Assembly (NCBI RefSeq): GCF_028453695.1
Contig: NC_135781.1
Span: forward strand, 22,381,640-22,445,639
Length of the DNA stretch: 64,000 nucleotides
From: Augochlora pura
Lineage: Eukaryota; Arthropoda; Insecta; Hymenoptera; Halictidae
Direction: 5' to 3'
The position numbers and the translations under genes were made by a program. Below are positions 40,616 through 53,104 of the stretch, one piece after another. Within the stretch, counting starts at the first letter, position 1; each line of letters opens with the position of its first letter. The notes under the pieces are model-generated. The model saw nothing but the letters and a program-made list of their open reading frames with translations. It ran no database searches and had not been told where the DNA came from.

Positions 40616-40652
<37 letters not shown>
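40616..40652. repeat. (GGCGTC)n microsatellite
   Basis: About six perfect GGCGTC units in a GC-rich patch. Read as protein it gives an arginine-rich run on the + strand, which I regard as incidental. Confidence 0.95.
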
Positions 40653-40654
<2 letters not shown>

Positions 40655-43039
40655 CGTCACGTCACCCCCGGACTGTGCGGCTTATCCGTAAACTGCGAAG
40701 AAACCCCTCGTTCTTATCAGCCATAACAGATGGCAGTGTTGGTTCTTATCCGATTTTTCCAGAGACTCTATCAAGAATTCGAAAATGTGAAAAATTCAAG
40801 TTTGTCTTTTTCATCTCAGAAATTGGTTAATTTTCTCAATGTAAATATTTATTTAAATACAGCAATTATTTGTAGAAGGGACTGCCTTGTTTAGAGCATC
40901 AGAAGCGTTCTCCCTTACACATATTTCAGGCCTAAGTATTTTTAATAACAAACCTCCCGAGGAGTAAAATTGACTGGCGTACATTACATCATAAAATCGA
41001 GAAAATTCTGCGGTTTAGACTCTGTACAGTTTTTATTATAGAATTTGCTTGAATAATGTAATTTATTTAATAATTTCCTATGGTGGCAAATTTATAGTTT
41101 TTATACTGTAAAACTGAGAAACCGAACATTCGACTTGCGATGTTCCCAAAATGGACTTTTATTTTCATATTAAGTAGAAATCAATTATAAAAATCATGGA
41201 ATATTGGAAGATATGCTTCAATGAAGATCTATTCAACCCTCATACGCTTATCGAGGAAAAATCCTAACTGTTTTGTTTATGCGGTTGTATTTCAATTTGA
41301 TGTGCTTGTATAATATTATGAGTAAAATCAAGATACTACAAGTTCGAATAAAATATTCATTTTCGATTGGATGTTCGAATAATTCCTAAAATTATCTAGA
41401 TAATCATGCAGAAGCGACCGCAAAAGTCTGAAAGCCGTCCCGTCAATTACAGGACATTTGTGCGTCCAAACTGGCGCATTATCGATAATTTCGACGGCAA
41501 AGGACAGGGAGCAGCGTTTCCATTGGCAATTATCGACCAGCTTTGACCAACCAGAAAAAGATCGCTAGTCGATCGATCAAGAACGCCGGTAAGGTTGTTA
41601 AGACGACCGGGGACCAACACCGGCACAGAAAGTTCGCGCGGAATGCAAAGGGCGCCCACGCCGCGTTATCGATTTAATTGTCGGAGGGCTTAATTGTATG
41701 GAATGAAGGGCGGCCTTAAGAAGGGCCGACAGAAAGCAAAGTTCGGCCGACGGGGGGGACTTCCGTGAGAGGAGGTTGTCACGGAAATGACCTACCTCAA
41801 CGACATTCCCCTTGTCAATGAAGAAACGTTCCCTTGGCCGGGGTCCACGTGAACCAGTTTTCGTTCGCACGCTTTAAACCAGCCTGTTACGCGATTTTCT
41901 TAACCCTCCGCCACGGAAATGCAAAACGGTTGGGAAGAGATCCGACTGAAAGTCATGGCAATCTGTCACTGGTACAAAAAGTGCAAAGAATATTTCCACT
42001 TAATAAGAAGATTGTATACAAAATACTATCGATCAAGAGTCTATGAATTGTAACGATTCTCATTGGAAATTTAAAAATTTGTATATCAACGATGAACATT
42101 TTTGCTATATATAAATAAAATATAAATATATTATGTAATTGACTATTGATTAACCATTGACACGGCATTATTTGTGTCACGCTGGAGTTCTATATGATAC
42201 AAACATAAATAAATTTATATTAACCTATTGCTGTAGCATTATCTTCATCGTCATCAATTGTAACAATTTCATAAAAGAAAAAGAAACATTATATTTACCG
42301 TGTACCTACAATTATTTGTTAATAGAATTTTATTTATAATTAACAGGATGGGAAAGTGTTCATACTTAACAGAACAGATTAATGTTCACACTTATCAGGT
42401 TATTGCTAGGAATATAAGTTACTAGAAATCTCTATCACGACACAGATTCGTCAAAGCACGGCAAGAGGTTGAATAGTACAACCCTTTTAACGCTGCGTAA
42501 ATACTTATATATGTTAATGAACGAAGTTGAACTTCGTGCAAAGCATTATGTAAATAACTGAAGCAATATACATATGAAAATCGTGTTTAAACACAAGGGG
42601 TACGCGTTGTCGAAGTGTGTATAATACAACCAACTCACGCAGGATACGATTTAACAAACATATATTCTACAACATAAAGAAACACATTACGTAGGAAATA
42701 TCCCTGATAAAAAAACAACAGCCGCAAGTTCGATAGTTGAAGACTAAACTACCCTCGTCGATAGATTCTAAAACATTCGACAGGAGTTTCAAGAGTCCCA
42801 AGTTTGAAGAACTTTCTCAGGGCCTCAAGACTGAACAAGAACAAGAAGGTGGTGCATCGCGATTGCGAAAGCCAATGGCGTCCCAGGGAAAAAGCGAAGT
42901 CGTTCCGGCGGGTAACCGGCGTGTTTCCTTCGATGGGAAATCCGTGAAAAGTCGTGATTGAATTATCCCAGTGCGGTGCCATGACAGGGATGAGGGTAGA
43001 GGGGTAGCGGAGGGGAAAGGAAAAGAACGAGAGCTAGGA

Positions 43040-43080
43040 AGAGTGAGAGAGTGAGAGAGAGAGAGAGGGAATGGGAGAGA
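43040..43080. repeat. GA-rich microsatellite
   Basis: Imperfect GAGAGTGAGAGAGAGAGAGA-type run inside a GC-rich patch. Confidence 0.85.
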
Positions 43081-43834
43081 GGAAACAGCCGGTTGCCAGG
43101 CTGACACCGGGGTGGAAAGGAAAACGAGAGAAAATAAAATACACACCCAGCCATTGGCGCGCGACTTCGTTTCGTACATTTTATTCGAGCCAATTGGATT
43201 TATTTATGCGGCCGGCTAGCAAACGGGGGTGGGAGTCCGGGGATGCCGGGTTGGAAGGCGCAGTCGGTAAAGCAGTTTCCTCTCCGACGCCCTTTCCACC
43301 TCCCCACCACGCCTTTTCTGTGTCCAAGCTCGCGAGCTTTATTGTATATTTAATTCCACGGTGTTTGTCTCTGTCCTATTGCCGAGGCTTTCCACTGCGG
43401 GACCCGGATAGATATTTCAACGGGGTAAAGGGCGTTAATCGGACGCAGACGAAACGGAAACGACCAGAGACGACGCCTTATTGCCGGTCGAATTCCAATG
43501 CGGGACCATTTTTAGAGACATGGATAGAACGATATATTTCGACTTCCTTGAAGTAACATTTGGATTAGATTTATTCTTAGATTATTTGATTCTTGGATAA
43601 TTCAAAAATTAGTTGTTTTTGACGAAGAAAATGGTTGTGAAGAAATGACTGTATTTTGTATTATGACGAGTCTATTCGTCATGAAGAAATTATTAAAAGT
43701 TCGACGTTATATCACAATTTTAGTGAATGCTAAAATATTCGTATATTTGTTGATAATTTAAATATTTAGAACAAATGTCAAATTTAAGAAGAAAATAATT
43801 AATTGAAATTATCTACTTAACTTTGATTAGTGGG

Positions 43835-43955
43835 TTGCGTATCTTTATGTAAAATAAAAATTCTCTATTTCGATTGCAACAAGTAGGACTTAAATATATT
43901 TTCGTTCTATTTTCTGCCTACTCAATTTTGTCGAATACATAAAACTTTCATAAAC
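43835..43955. mobile_element. truncated member of the TAGACTGCGGAT family
   Basis: The left end TTGCGTATCTTTATGTAAAA with TTCTCTATTTCGATTGCAAC is clear. The right side (TTTGTCGAATACATAAAAC) stops short of the CCGCAGTCTA terminus. It sits directly upstream of the 44089-44297 copy in the same orientation. Confidence 0.38.
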
Positions 43956-44088
43956 TTGGATGTGGTTATCATGAATTTATTAAAATCATGTACATCGCGG
44001 TAATAACATCATGATGCATTAGATTGCAAAAATTGTCAAATTGTCTAATATCAAGTCATTTAAGTTTTCAATTACATTCCGAATCTTT

Positions 44089-44297
44089 ATACAAAGCAAA
44101 ATTGCCTTTCTACGTTGCAACAAACTAAAGTAAAATAAAAATTTGTTTTCTTTCTTAATAGTTTTATTAAGAAAGTAAGTATAATAAGTAGAGAAATAAA
44201 TATTTGTTACGGTATTTCTAAAGTCATTTAACCTTTTCGCTATTTTGTATTTTACGTGCTCACAATTTTTTACTAAACACATAAGATTCGCAGTCTA
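44089..44297. mobile_element. decayed member of the TAGACTGCGGAT family
   Basis: The left part CCGAATCTTTATAC...CTACGTTGCAAC matches the family's left end (GCGGATCTTTATGC...CTACGTTGCAAC). The right part CACATAAGATTCGCAGTCTA (44278-44297) matches its right end. The span of about 209 bp agrees with other copies. Non-coding. Confidence 0.5.
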
Positions 44298-44787
44298 TTT
44301 ATAATATTAATTCATTAATGTGTTTCGGTTTGTAGAATCAGTACGTAAAAGATTTAGTCAACCGCGTCTTTCGAAACTGGCACTAAGGTCTTGCTGACGA
44401 CAAGGAAAAGTCAATGACTATAATTCGACCTAGACGACAGAAAGGGCATGTCGCCCATGGGGAGGGGGTAGTTTACTTCCGGTTCGTCTATTCGCGTCAC
44501 CATCCGGCACGAGCTGCATTCTCACGCTCATTTGCATACCCGGCTACACATCAATATTCAGAGAGGCCAGAAAACGGGCCCGTTTTGCATACTGGACCCC
44601 CCGTTCTCGCGTTATTTCTTCTCGGAGTTGGGATCGCGGTGGGACATCGCGATTTTGATCCTGAGAAAACGAAGTAGGTCGAACCGATTCGAACTTCGAC
44701 ATTGCAGATCGATTTTTATTTAGAAACATCTTCGATAAATTTCAATCGGAATAGACTAATTAATTACGCTGTCTAAATAACAGCGAA

Positions 44788-44936
44788 ACAGCGGATCTTT
44801 ATGCAACATATAAATTCTCTGCTTAAATAGTTAAATAGAGAATCATGAATAGCTGGAAAATAATCTAACAGTAATGTAACATTTTTCTCTTGCATTTACT
44901 ATTTTGTGTACTATTTATTTTAATTAGTAGTCTGAT
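44788..44936. mobile_element. possible member of the TAGACTGCGGAT family
   Basis: The left end ACAGCGGATCTTTATGCAAC with AAATTCTCTGC is a good match. The right end is only suggested by AGTAGTCTGA near 44926-44935. Confidence 0.3.
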
Positions 44937-44939
44937 AAT

Positions 44940-46628
44940 AATCTCTGGAAATTCTGCTTGAATAATTTCAATTGCGTTAAATATGTCAAAATGGAGAAAC
45001 ACTACGATGAGACACTTTTGTTTAGAAAAAATAAAAATACTAAACGACCTACCTAATTCTAGTTCCTTTTTTATCATTATTGTGAATTCTTTAACAAAGT
45101 TTATTTCTCATTTTCCTGTTCCTATCTCCATTCATAAATGCGGTAATAATATTAAAATTGTAACTTGTATAATTACTATAATACCTAATCAAATGCAATA
45201 AATCAATCTAGAAATATTACTTCGAAGCATAAAAAAAATAATTGTTTGTCATAGTTATGTATTAACTGGTAGTAACTTCAAATTATGTGTAGTTAGATAT
45301 ATGTATATATATATATATATATGATACAGTTATAGAACAAGCATCATTTTTAAGATAATGGTAACATCCTATTAAATATGTGTCGCATTAGTTCCCTAAC
45401 ACTTCGATTGTTTAAAGTATTGATACTTTCATCGGGCCAATGAAATATCCGGTATATCGCAAACGATGAATAAATCGCTATAAATCAATGATGATAGAGT
45501 TATGCATATCAAAATAATGATACGAAAATAAGTACTTTTGTTAGCTACAACAAACAAAAATGTTGTTAACATTCTCGAAAAACCTTGTCACGAAGTGTGA
45601 CAAACGAAGGACGAGTGAGTAGCAAAACAAAAGAGAGGAAGCGAAATGCTTCGCGACGAGCAATGAGGCGAGTGCAGCGAAATTTTTGCACGTTGCCTGG
45701 TCGGAATAGCAAAAATGGTTCCCAAGAAATCAAGGATCCATGCACGTCCGTTGGAATCCTCGTGAAACTAGATCCCAGTCATTGATAATCAAATGGTCAT
45801 CAAAGAGTACGATGAAATTCCAACCTCGAACGGCACGCTTGCTCCTTATCGGGATTCCAAGGGTTTGTCCCTTCCTTCTGCTTCTCCCTACGTCCATTCC
45901 TCTCTTTCTCTCTCTCTCCTCTCTCCTCCCCGCTGCTCCCCACTCTTCTTTCCCCTCTTCGTAGCCGGGCAGAGAATGCAGCATTCTACTAAAATCGCGT
46001 TCCCGAAGGAAGGAAGGAAGGAGGGCGGGTTGCGTAATTTAAATAATTCAAGAATGACCCTGACCCCGGTTAGGCCGCAGGCTGACCTGCAACCGGCGAT
46101 TACAATCACAATGCAATGCCGAGTTCTCAGGGTAAGACAGGTAGCACACCGGTCCGTCCCGCATACATTAGATCGAAGCCATTCGCTATAGAAACATAAG
46201 CGATATTTTGGAACGCTCGGGCTGATTTTATGCACTGCGAGAGCCGTGTCTCCTTCGCCACGAGATCATCCAGCCTATATTTCCAGCCAGCTCTGACACA
46301 CATTCAACCGGACCGACCGATTAGCATAACGACAACCGATAGTGCGCGCCTCCTGACACGCACCTTGCGAATATCCCACGGTTAGGGCAATTTCCACGCT
46401 TCCGTCGAGTCGACCTCGGTCAATGATTTATCCGCAGTCGATGGGTACCCATCTTACGCGGAATGCGATTGTCATTCGGATCGCGTTTAGAAAACTGATT
46501 AAACCGCTGCCAGGTATCCGGTCGATCAACGGCACTTTCGTATAATTTCGGGACCGTGAATCTGCTTGGAAACGATACCGACGATCCTTAACTCAACGGA
46601 GATCCATCTACTTCGATTCATAGGAGTG
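44940..46628. other. no gene supported
   Basis: AT-rich to about 45560, then a GC-rich island to about 46600 with a CT-rich stretch near 45900-45960. Open frames on both strands, none recognisable. Confidence 0.5.
45297..45322. repeat. (AT)n microsatellite
   Basis: About 26 bp of alternating AT, nearly perfect. Confidence 0.93.
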
Positions 46629-47215
46629 TGCGAACTTTTGAGAATTTGAATAACCGAATGATTAAATTCTTGACAGCTTGAACGGTTGAATGATTTAGTG
46701 CTGAGTAATTTGAATAATTACCTGACTGTTGGATGTTTGGAAATTCAAAGATTTAAACGTTTTAATGTTTCATTAATTCAATACTTGGAAGGTGGATGTT
46801 CTGAATTTTCAGCGTTTGAATGCCTCGAAATATGAATATTTGAATACTGGGCTGTTTGAATCTTTATATGTTTGAATTATTCAATGTCTAGATATTTGAC
46901 AATTTCTTAATCTGTATATTTGTATATTTCATTGTTTGAATATTTGAGAATTCCAGTATTAGAAAACTGGAGCATTGGAATATCTGAAAATATAGGTATT
47001 TCAATATTTGAATATGAATTCGATATTGCTAAAGTGTTCGAATATCTGATAACTTGAATATTCTAATATTTGAGAGCTGAATTATTTGAATATTTAAAAA
47101 TTCAAGTATTCGAATATTTGACAATTTTAGTACTCGAATATCTGAAAGTTCAACCATCTAAAAATTGAAAGTTCAAGTGCTTGAATATTTGAAACTACTT
47201 AAACATTATAAATTA
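46629..47215. repeat. degenerate repeat field rich in TTGAATATTTGA
   Basis: Nearly 600 bp consists of variants of TTGAATATTTGAAAATTCAA in both senses without a strict period. It looks like an old minisatellite scrambled by point changes. It ends just before the fold-back element at 47281. Confidence 0.55.
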
Positions 47216-47280
47216 TGAAAATTAAAGAATTGAAAATGTAACAGACTATGAATATTACAATAAAACTATACGAGCGTGGT

Positions 47281-47821
47281 AAAGGGCATAGCGGATTAAG
47301 ATGGTCAAAACTGCCCTTAGCGATTTTTCAATGAGTCATAGACCGTTCGATAGCTGACCAATAAAAACTCATCCATGCAAAATTTTAACCCTGTAACTTG
47401 TCCGTGAGGGTAGTTACAGGGTAAATTAGATTTCGCGGTTTTCCGGCATTTTTCCACCTTTAGCGGCTTTCGAAAATTTTGAAAAAAATGTGGCTTATTT
47501 CGGACATCGAGCCGCATATTATAGAAGTTTTTCATTTTTTATAATCACAGTTTGCAACCTAAAAATCTGAAAAACTTCTATAATATGCGGCTCGATGTCC
47601 GAAATAAGCCACATTTTTTTCAAAATTTTAGAAAGCCGCTAAAGGTGGAAAAATGCCGGAAAACCGCGAAATCTAATTTACCCTGTAACTACCCTCACGG
47701 ACAAGTTACAGGGTTAAAATTTTGCACGGATGAGTTTTTATTGGTCAGCTATCGAACGGTCTATGACTCATTGAAAAATCGCTAAGGGCAGTTTTGACCA
47801 TCTTAATCCGCTATGCCCTTT
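47281..47821. mobile_element. fold-back element with 254-bp inverted arms
   Basis: The left arm (47281-47534) and right arm (47568-47821) are inverted copies of equal length, separated by a 33-bp spacer. I noticed only a couple of mismatches between the arms (for example near 47377 and 47473), so they are about 99% alike. The outer ends read AAAGGGCATAGCGGATTAAG and its complement. An open frame of 72-77 codons appears in each arm as a mirror image; this is a by-product of the palindrome, not two genes. No convincing target-site duplication is visible (flanks ...GTGGT and GATCC...). The structure fits a fold-back or MITE-type non-autonomous DNA transposon. The low arm divergence means recent insertion or arm-to-arm gene conversion. 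Confidence 0.9.
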
Positions 47822-48535
47822 GATCCACCTTTTCGTTCATTGTCTTCTACTTTCGGTAATTTTCTATTTCAGCGAAAGAACAATGGAGGGATCGGGAGGA
47901 ATGAGAAACAGACATTCCGTTTTGCATGATCGATAACAATCGAACGGCGGGCAGAATCGCAACGGTAATTTGCATCTTCGATGCTGGAAACCAAACACTT
48001 GAAGGATCGGAAGCTGGCATGCAGATGAGCTGACATAGCCGCCCTCGAAAGCGGATGTTGGCAGTCTGCAGCTACCGTAGACAATGGACCAGTGCCATTA
48101 TGTCCGTCGAATCCTAAAACCCCATAGAGTCGTTCTTCTCTGTCTATTATCCGGCTGGTGGCAGGCCACATTGTGTATCCGGTCTGCCACGGGACCCCGG
48201 CCATTGTCGGCCCACCTAATTATTCGCAAATCTTCCGCTCCTTGTCAGTACACACCCCTCCGACTCCCACTCCCTCTTCGTTACACTCAACATCGCGAAT
48301 TTCCGTCTTTGGTAACCGGGCCTCGCTGTTTCCGTTTAATTCACCGCTAGTTCGAAACTGACTGGCTTAGAATCTTTTGTTTCGCGAAACTTTTATCCTT
48401 TCTTACCGTACCGATCGCTGCACCTAACTTTGCTATCCATTATACCTTAACTGAACCACCAATCGCCAAACATTTTTCGAAACGGGCGCATTTTATTTAA
48501 CGAAACAATCACTGGATTCCTAATTTTTGGTACCT

Positions 48536-48853
48536 GACTGCGGATTTGGCGCACTTATGACAAAAAGGTGAAAACGGTGAAATCGTTAAAAGAATATTGA
48601 AACGGTATTTTCTATTGAAGAAAGAAAATTACTTTTTTTCTCCTTTTTAAAATGTACATGGAGTGAATTTGTTATAATATTTATTGGTTTTTAACCAGTC
48701 TAATTTTGATAGAACGTTTTATAAAATGCGGTAAAAGATTGAACAGTTTTCGTGGTGAAATGCTAAGGAAAATACTATCGATTTTTGTTCCCAATACAAT
48801 TTGTTAAATTTTACGAACATGCAGGAGTCATAAATGCATATAAATCCGCAGTC
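48536..48853. mobile_element. member of the TAGACTGCGGAT terminal-repeat family
   Basis: The left end GACTGCGGATTT followed by ...CTTATGAC inverts the right end, GTCATAA... followed by AAATCCGCAGTC (48846-48853). The outer 12 bases of each terminus are perfect inverses. The interior is AT-rich without coding sequence. Other decayed copies of these ends occur elsewhere in the window. Confidence 0.5.
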
Positions 48854-49304
48854 TACTTATATACTTCTAACAATTTTTAATACACAAATCCTAAGGATAA
48901 AATCCAAAGTTTATTCTACTCCAGAGTTATGCAGAGTTATAACTGAATTATTGAAGAAATTTTAATAATAAAGTAATTCAATTACACTATAATTCAATCA
49001 CATTGTATAATAATTCATAATTTAGATTTACGTTCAATTAAATTATAATATATAGCTTCCATTTCTCCAAAATTTTGGGTTGTAATTTGAAGAACTGTTT
49101 TTCAATTAGATTTTATTTGAATTACACTTGTAATTATAATAATTATCAATTGAATTAACTGAAAGGATTGCATTAAGTATCTTAATTACAACGTAGTTAA
49201 CCTACTATGTAATTAGAATACAGTGTAATTAATTTGCGTAGTTAAATTAAAATGTAATTCAATTAGCACAGCTCTGGTCTACTCAATAAATAATTAGTAC
49301 TCAC

Positions 49305-49499
49305 ATCAGGATCTGTTGACTCTGGTCGATTGAAAGCATACAAGGGTGCCAATTTATCGTAAAGGTTGACTTGATCGTGCAGACTTTTGAACGGATTCTT
49401 GGTGCTGAAGAAGTCCAAGTCGATGTCCAATATGTACGGGGTGTCCCGTTCAGGAAGATACTGGCGCAGCATAGCACTGACCATGCCGAAATCATCTTT
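49305..49499 (-). CDS. C5orf22: internal exon of a UPF0489 family protein (C5orf22 homologue)
   Basis: A 195-bp exon encodes 65 residues containing YILDIDLDFFSTKNPF, the hallmark of the UPF0489/C5orf22 family. The human protein, as I recall it, has a nearly identical DIDLDFF...KNPF stretch late in the UPF0489 domain. On the - strand the exon follows a good acceptor (TTTATATTTCAG, AG at 49501-49500), begins KDDFGMVSAML, and ends at ...ESTDPD before a GTGAGT donor at 49304-49299. Both boundaries fall between codons (phase 0). Downstream of the donor the frame runs only about 14 more codons to a stop, so splicing is expected. The molecular function of the family is not firmly established; the Asp-rich motif resembles metal-binding segments of arginase-like folds, which is inference. 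No flanking exon was recognised. A lone retained exon of a decayed copy is possible, but the intact frame and splice sites argue against it. Confidence 0.85.
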
Positions 49500-52297
49500 C
49501 TGAAATATAAAAATTTCCTTGTTCAGTGAGTTTACTTAAACCAAAAGCAATTTTGATCCTCTTAGTGCCGATCAAACGAGTCGTGTGAAAGAAATGGATA
49601 TAAATAGATGTGATAACAATTTTGTAAAACATGACAATTTAAAAAATTTAAAAAGGTAGGAAAGAATAAGAATTAAAACTGTTATTGATCAAAAATATTA
49701 AGAAAATAACATTTTCTCAAGTGTAGCCAAGAACGTTGTTCAGCAACAAAGGGGTAAAGGAACGTTTCAAGGAAAAGGTATTTAGTTTAGCAAAGTGCAT
49801 ACAATTGAAATAAAAATGTATTACTTATTACCGTTAAAATTTCACTGATACAATTTTTGATTTCGCTGTAATAATTAGACTATAAGAAAAAGAAATAAAA
49901 TAAGAATTAAATTCTTCTGATCTTCTTGCCATTTTATATTTCAACTGTTCATTGTTTTCGTACGTGCATAGAATTCACAGTATAGCATTAACTTGTATTA
50001 ATTGTTATGATAAAATAAAAGCTGAATATTTGGAGTGTTCTCAGTGTTTTGAGTGATTTTGTCTGTTTCAACATTCTTTGTATTTTTCCAGTTTGGGAAA
50101 CGTCTCTTATTAGTATTAAATTTATATAATAAATAATACAATAAATAATAAATAATCCAATAAATAATATATATCATATTAATTACAATATAATATAATA
50201 AATATATATTAATATATAAATATGTAACAATATAAGAATCATCATCTTGAACAGTGATCAATTTTAGAATCATCGCACCACATTTGCAAAAGAAAAAATA
50301 TTATCTGGTTCTTCATACATCAGTAATATTGTATTAACTAGAAAGAAATTCCGGCTTTGAAATAAAAATTACAACGCTCTCTATATGTGATAACTGAAAA
50401 TACTTTCTTGCCAACCCAATAGATGCCAAAAATTTTCAAGAAATACGATGTACAGTTTCTGGAAATGAAATTCCCAAGAATCGTCTCATATTCAGCGCGT
50501 CGCGCGTCGCGCGATCTGCCCCCTTCGAATACAATTTCTGGATAAAACGGAGCGAGCAACGAAATATCGCGTCGATCTTGTATTTTGCGACTGAACGAGC
50601 GCGACTTATAAACGCGTCGTTTCTTCATAGAAAGAGGCCCGATCGGCTGCTCTCGCACGTCCTGGATATTATTCGGAACGAGGCGGGCGCGTCCCCGGCC
50701 GCCATAACACAGAAATGTCGGACGAGGAGGGGTGCAAAACCGAGGGGTGGAGGCTTTTTGTGACGCGCAAAAAACAATGACTGCACTCGAATTAATCCTG
50801 TTAGAATTGATACTCGTCCCGGTGTGGCGGGATCACGATTTGCATGCGTTCATAACAATGAAATGCAACGGCGTTCGCAGCGGCGCGGCGGCGCGCCGGT
50901 AGGGTTGCGGTGGTGATCGAGGGGGTGGAGGGACGCAAAGCCAACGATCACTATGGTCAACGGCTTTCAAACGTTTAATACGGTCTTCGATGGCACCGGA
51001 CGTTCTGCTTTTTCAAGCATTTGCTCGACCCTACGACGGCGAAAAATTCACCTAGAAATGCATACTTTATTCTTCAAAGACGTATTTTCACGGAGCGTAA
51101 TTTAATATATCAGCTTTCAGCCATTTTCCGTTAAACTATGCATCGTTTTATTTTTGCTATGTTTGCGATGGCCTTTCTGCAAATGAAAAATTAATGGTTG
51201 TTGAGTGGAATTTAGTTATTTTAACTATCGATTTTTAACCCGTTAAAATATTCAGCGGGTGTATATTTCATTTATGGAATATTTGCGAGAATGCTGGTTT
51301 CGGGGATCGATTCGTGTCGAGTGGAATCTAAATTAATACAGTTATGGTTGTTCGACTTTTAAACAATGGATAGAGCACAGTTTATTCCGAGCGCATTTAT
51401 GGAAATATTTCAACGGATTGAAAATTGATGCACGAGGGAGCATTTATGCAGTAGAATCGAATCTAATTTAATTATTCCGTGACACCACTTTTACAGATTA
51501 AAAGTTTATATAATGTAATACAATTTTCACTGTTTCTACCATTTAATACGAGATCAGATCTACTAAATCAGTCAGAATGATCGACTACTAATGTTGTTCA
51601 TTTATAGTGCCTGATGTTACGAATATATTTCTAGGAGAAAGTTTCATACTTCTTTATTGAAGTATATATTATAATATATGTATCATAGAAAGTTCAAATA
51701 AATCCAGCCTTGGCATTGTTATAAAACAATATATATATATCAGTACCGTTTCGGGTTCGTTAGTTCTAGTGTCAAAGATCTGTTGGAGTCTTTTACTTTT
51801 TTCCGCGACACCGCTTCAACGTATCAAGTATGAATTGTTGCGGGTCGGATGAAGCGTCGTCAATTTTTGTTAGAAAACAAAAAGCCTCGAGCGAGCACTT
51901 GGCAGAATCGATGCGGACAAAGTTTACGAAGCTGGCAGACCCGCTTATTAAGCAAGTTAAAGTTGCCGTTCATTAAACGGGCAAACTTTTCGAATTGATT
52001 GCCGACGGTGGGGAAGTTTCTGCGACATCCAGTAATTTTCTTTGACCGAAAACAACTGGCCGGAGCCTGTTTTTGTGAAACGCGTCCGAGAAGTGTCACG
52101 CGACCGCATTAGCCGGGCATTAGAAGGGAGCACTTGAATGGCCGCTCCTCCTGAACATATTCATTTGCATTCTCCAAACATCGGCTTTTTCGTAGCCCTC
52201 GGTTTCCTTTTCAATGCGACAAGGGGAGAAAGAGAGAACGGAAGCGTGAAGGGAACGAAAAGCGTGGTGGGACAGAGACGTAAAGAGGTGGGGAGAG

Positions 52298-52342
52298 AAA
52301 GAGAAAGAGAGAGAGAGGGAGAGAGAGAGAGAGAGAGAGAGG
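52298..52342. repeat. GA-rich microsatellite
   Basis: Imperfect GAAAGAGAGAGAGGGAGAGA-type run inside a GC-rich patch. Confidence 0.92.
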
Positions 52343-52810
52343 CAAGGGCCGATGGTGCAAGCGAAACCAATCGAAAGAGGTGCGCGCGTTCGTATACTTT
52401 TTTTCTCTCGTTGCCCCCGTGACAATGCACTGTTCTTTTACGCTGAACTACCAAAGCTCTTTCTGACTGGAACCCGTTTCCCGTTTATGCGAACTAAACC
52501 GGGCAGTAGGGTGATTCTGACTGGAATCGAGGAAGGACAAAAGGCTCTTACGGAATCCCCGTTGTGCTTAAACCAACAGCTCCGCATGTACGCCAGACGT
52601 TGCCATCACGTGTCCGCAAAGAACCAATCTTCCAGCGTTCCTTGGATATCGGTTTCCATTATTTCTTCATCCACTAGCAACGCTTCATTATTCTTTCGAA
52701 TTCGCGGCCGCGTCTCCACCCCGTTCCGCGGTCTAGATGCCCGTCATCTGTGATGCTTCACGGTTTTTGTGATGCTTTTAGCGAATTAGGTACACGTATG
52801 CGCCGAGTTG

Positions 52811-52860
52811 GTGAACGAGGGGAAACGAGGGGAAACGAGGGGAAACGGGGGGAAACGAGG
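52811..52860. repeat. 10-bp minisatellite (GGAAACGAGG)5
   Basis: Five head-to-tail units at 52811, 52821, 52831, 52841 and 52851; the first is GTGAACGAGG and the fourth GGAAACGGGG. Confidence 0.95.
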
Positions 52861-53104
52861 CTCGCGATTCCATTAAATTGCGGCCAGAGATGTTCTCGAA
52901 GATCAACTTGGGTTTTTGGTTCGTTTGTATCCGTTTAATGACGTAATCAGATCGTCGCGCTGTAGCAGTTCTGATTTTTCTTAGAAAATAAATATTTTTT
53001 AGAAATCAAGAAATCAATTTAGAACAGCTAAGGATGTGCATAAAATAGAAATGTTAAAATATTTGTCTATTTACTTCATGTTTCTTTATAATATTAACTA
53101 TTAA

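Larger units (their letters stand above)
34750..43834. other. no gene supported
   Basis: AT-rich DNA with GC-rich islands at about 35620-36070, 38600-39500, 40500-40720, 41400-41880 and 42800-43560. A probable terminus of the TAGACTGCGGAT family lies at 39794-39830. The + frame at 42737-42961 looks somewhat protein-like but has no ATG at its start and no known relative. Confidence 0.5.
49505..53100. other. no further exon recognised upstream of the UPF0489 exon
   Basis: For the - strand gene this is presumed intron. It is AT-rich to 50300 with near-pure AT at about 50100-50230, then GC-rich islands at 50480-50960 and 51850-52950. I looked for family motifs such as the N-terminal HFDSHPD block and did not find them. 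Confidence 0.4.

Noticed and set aside
40730..40750. TGGCAGTGTTGGTT, resembling the start of miR-34
   Set aside because: Diverges after the seed and no hairpin partner arm is visible.
47317..47785. Two nearly identical 72- and 77-codon proteins on opposite strands
   Set aside because: They are mirror images made by the fold-back element's inverted arms.
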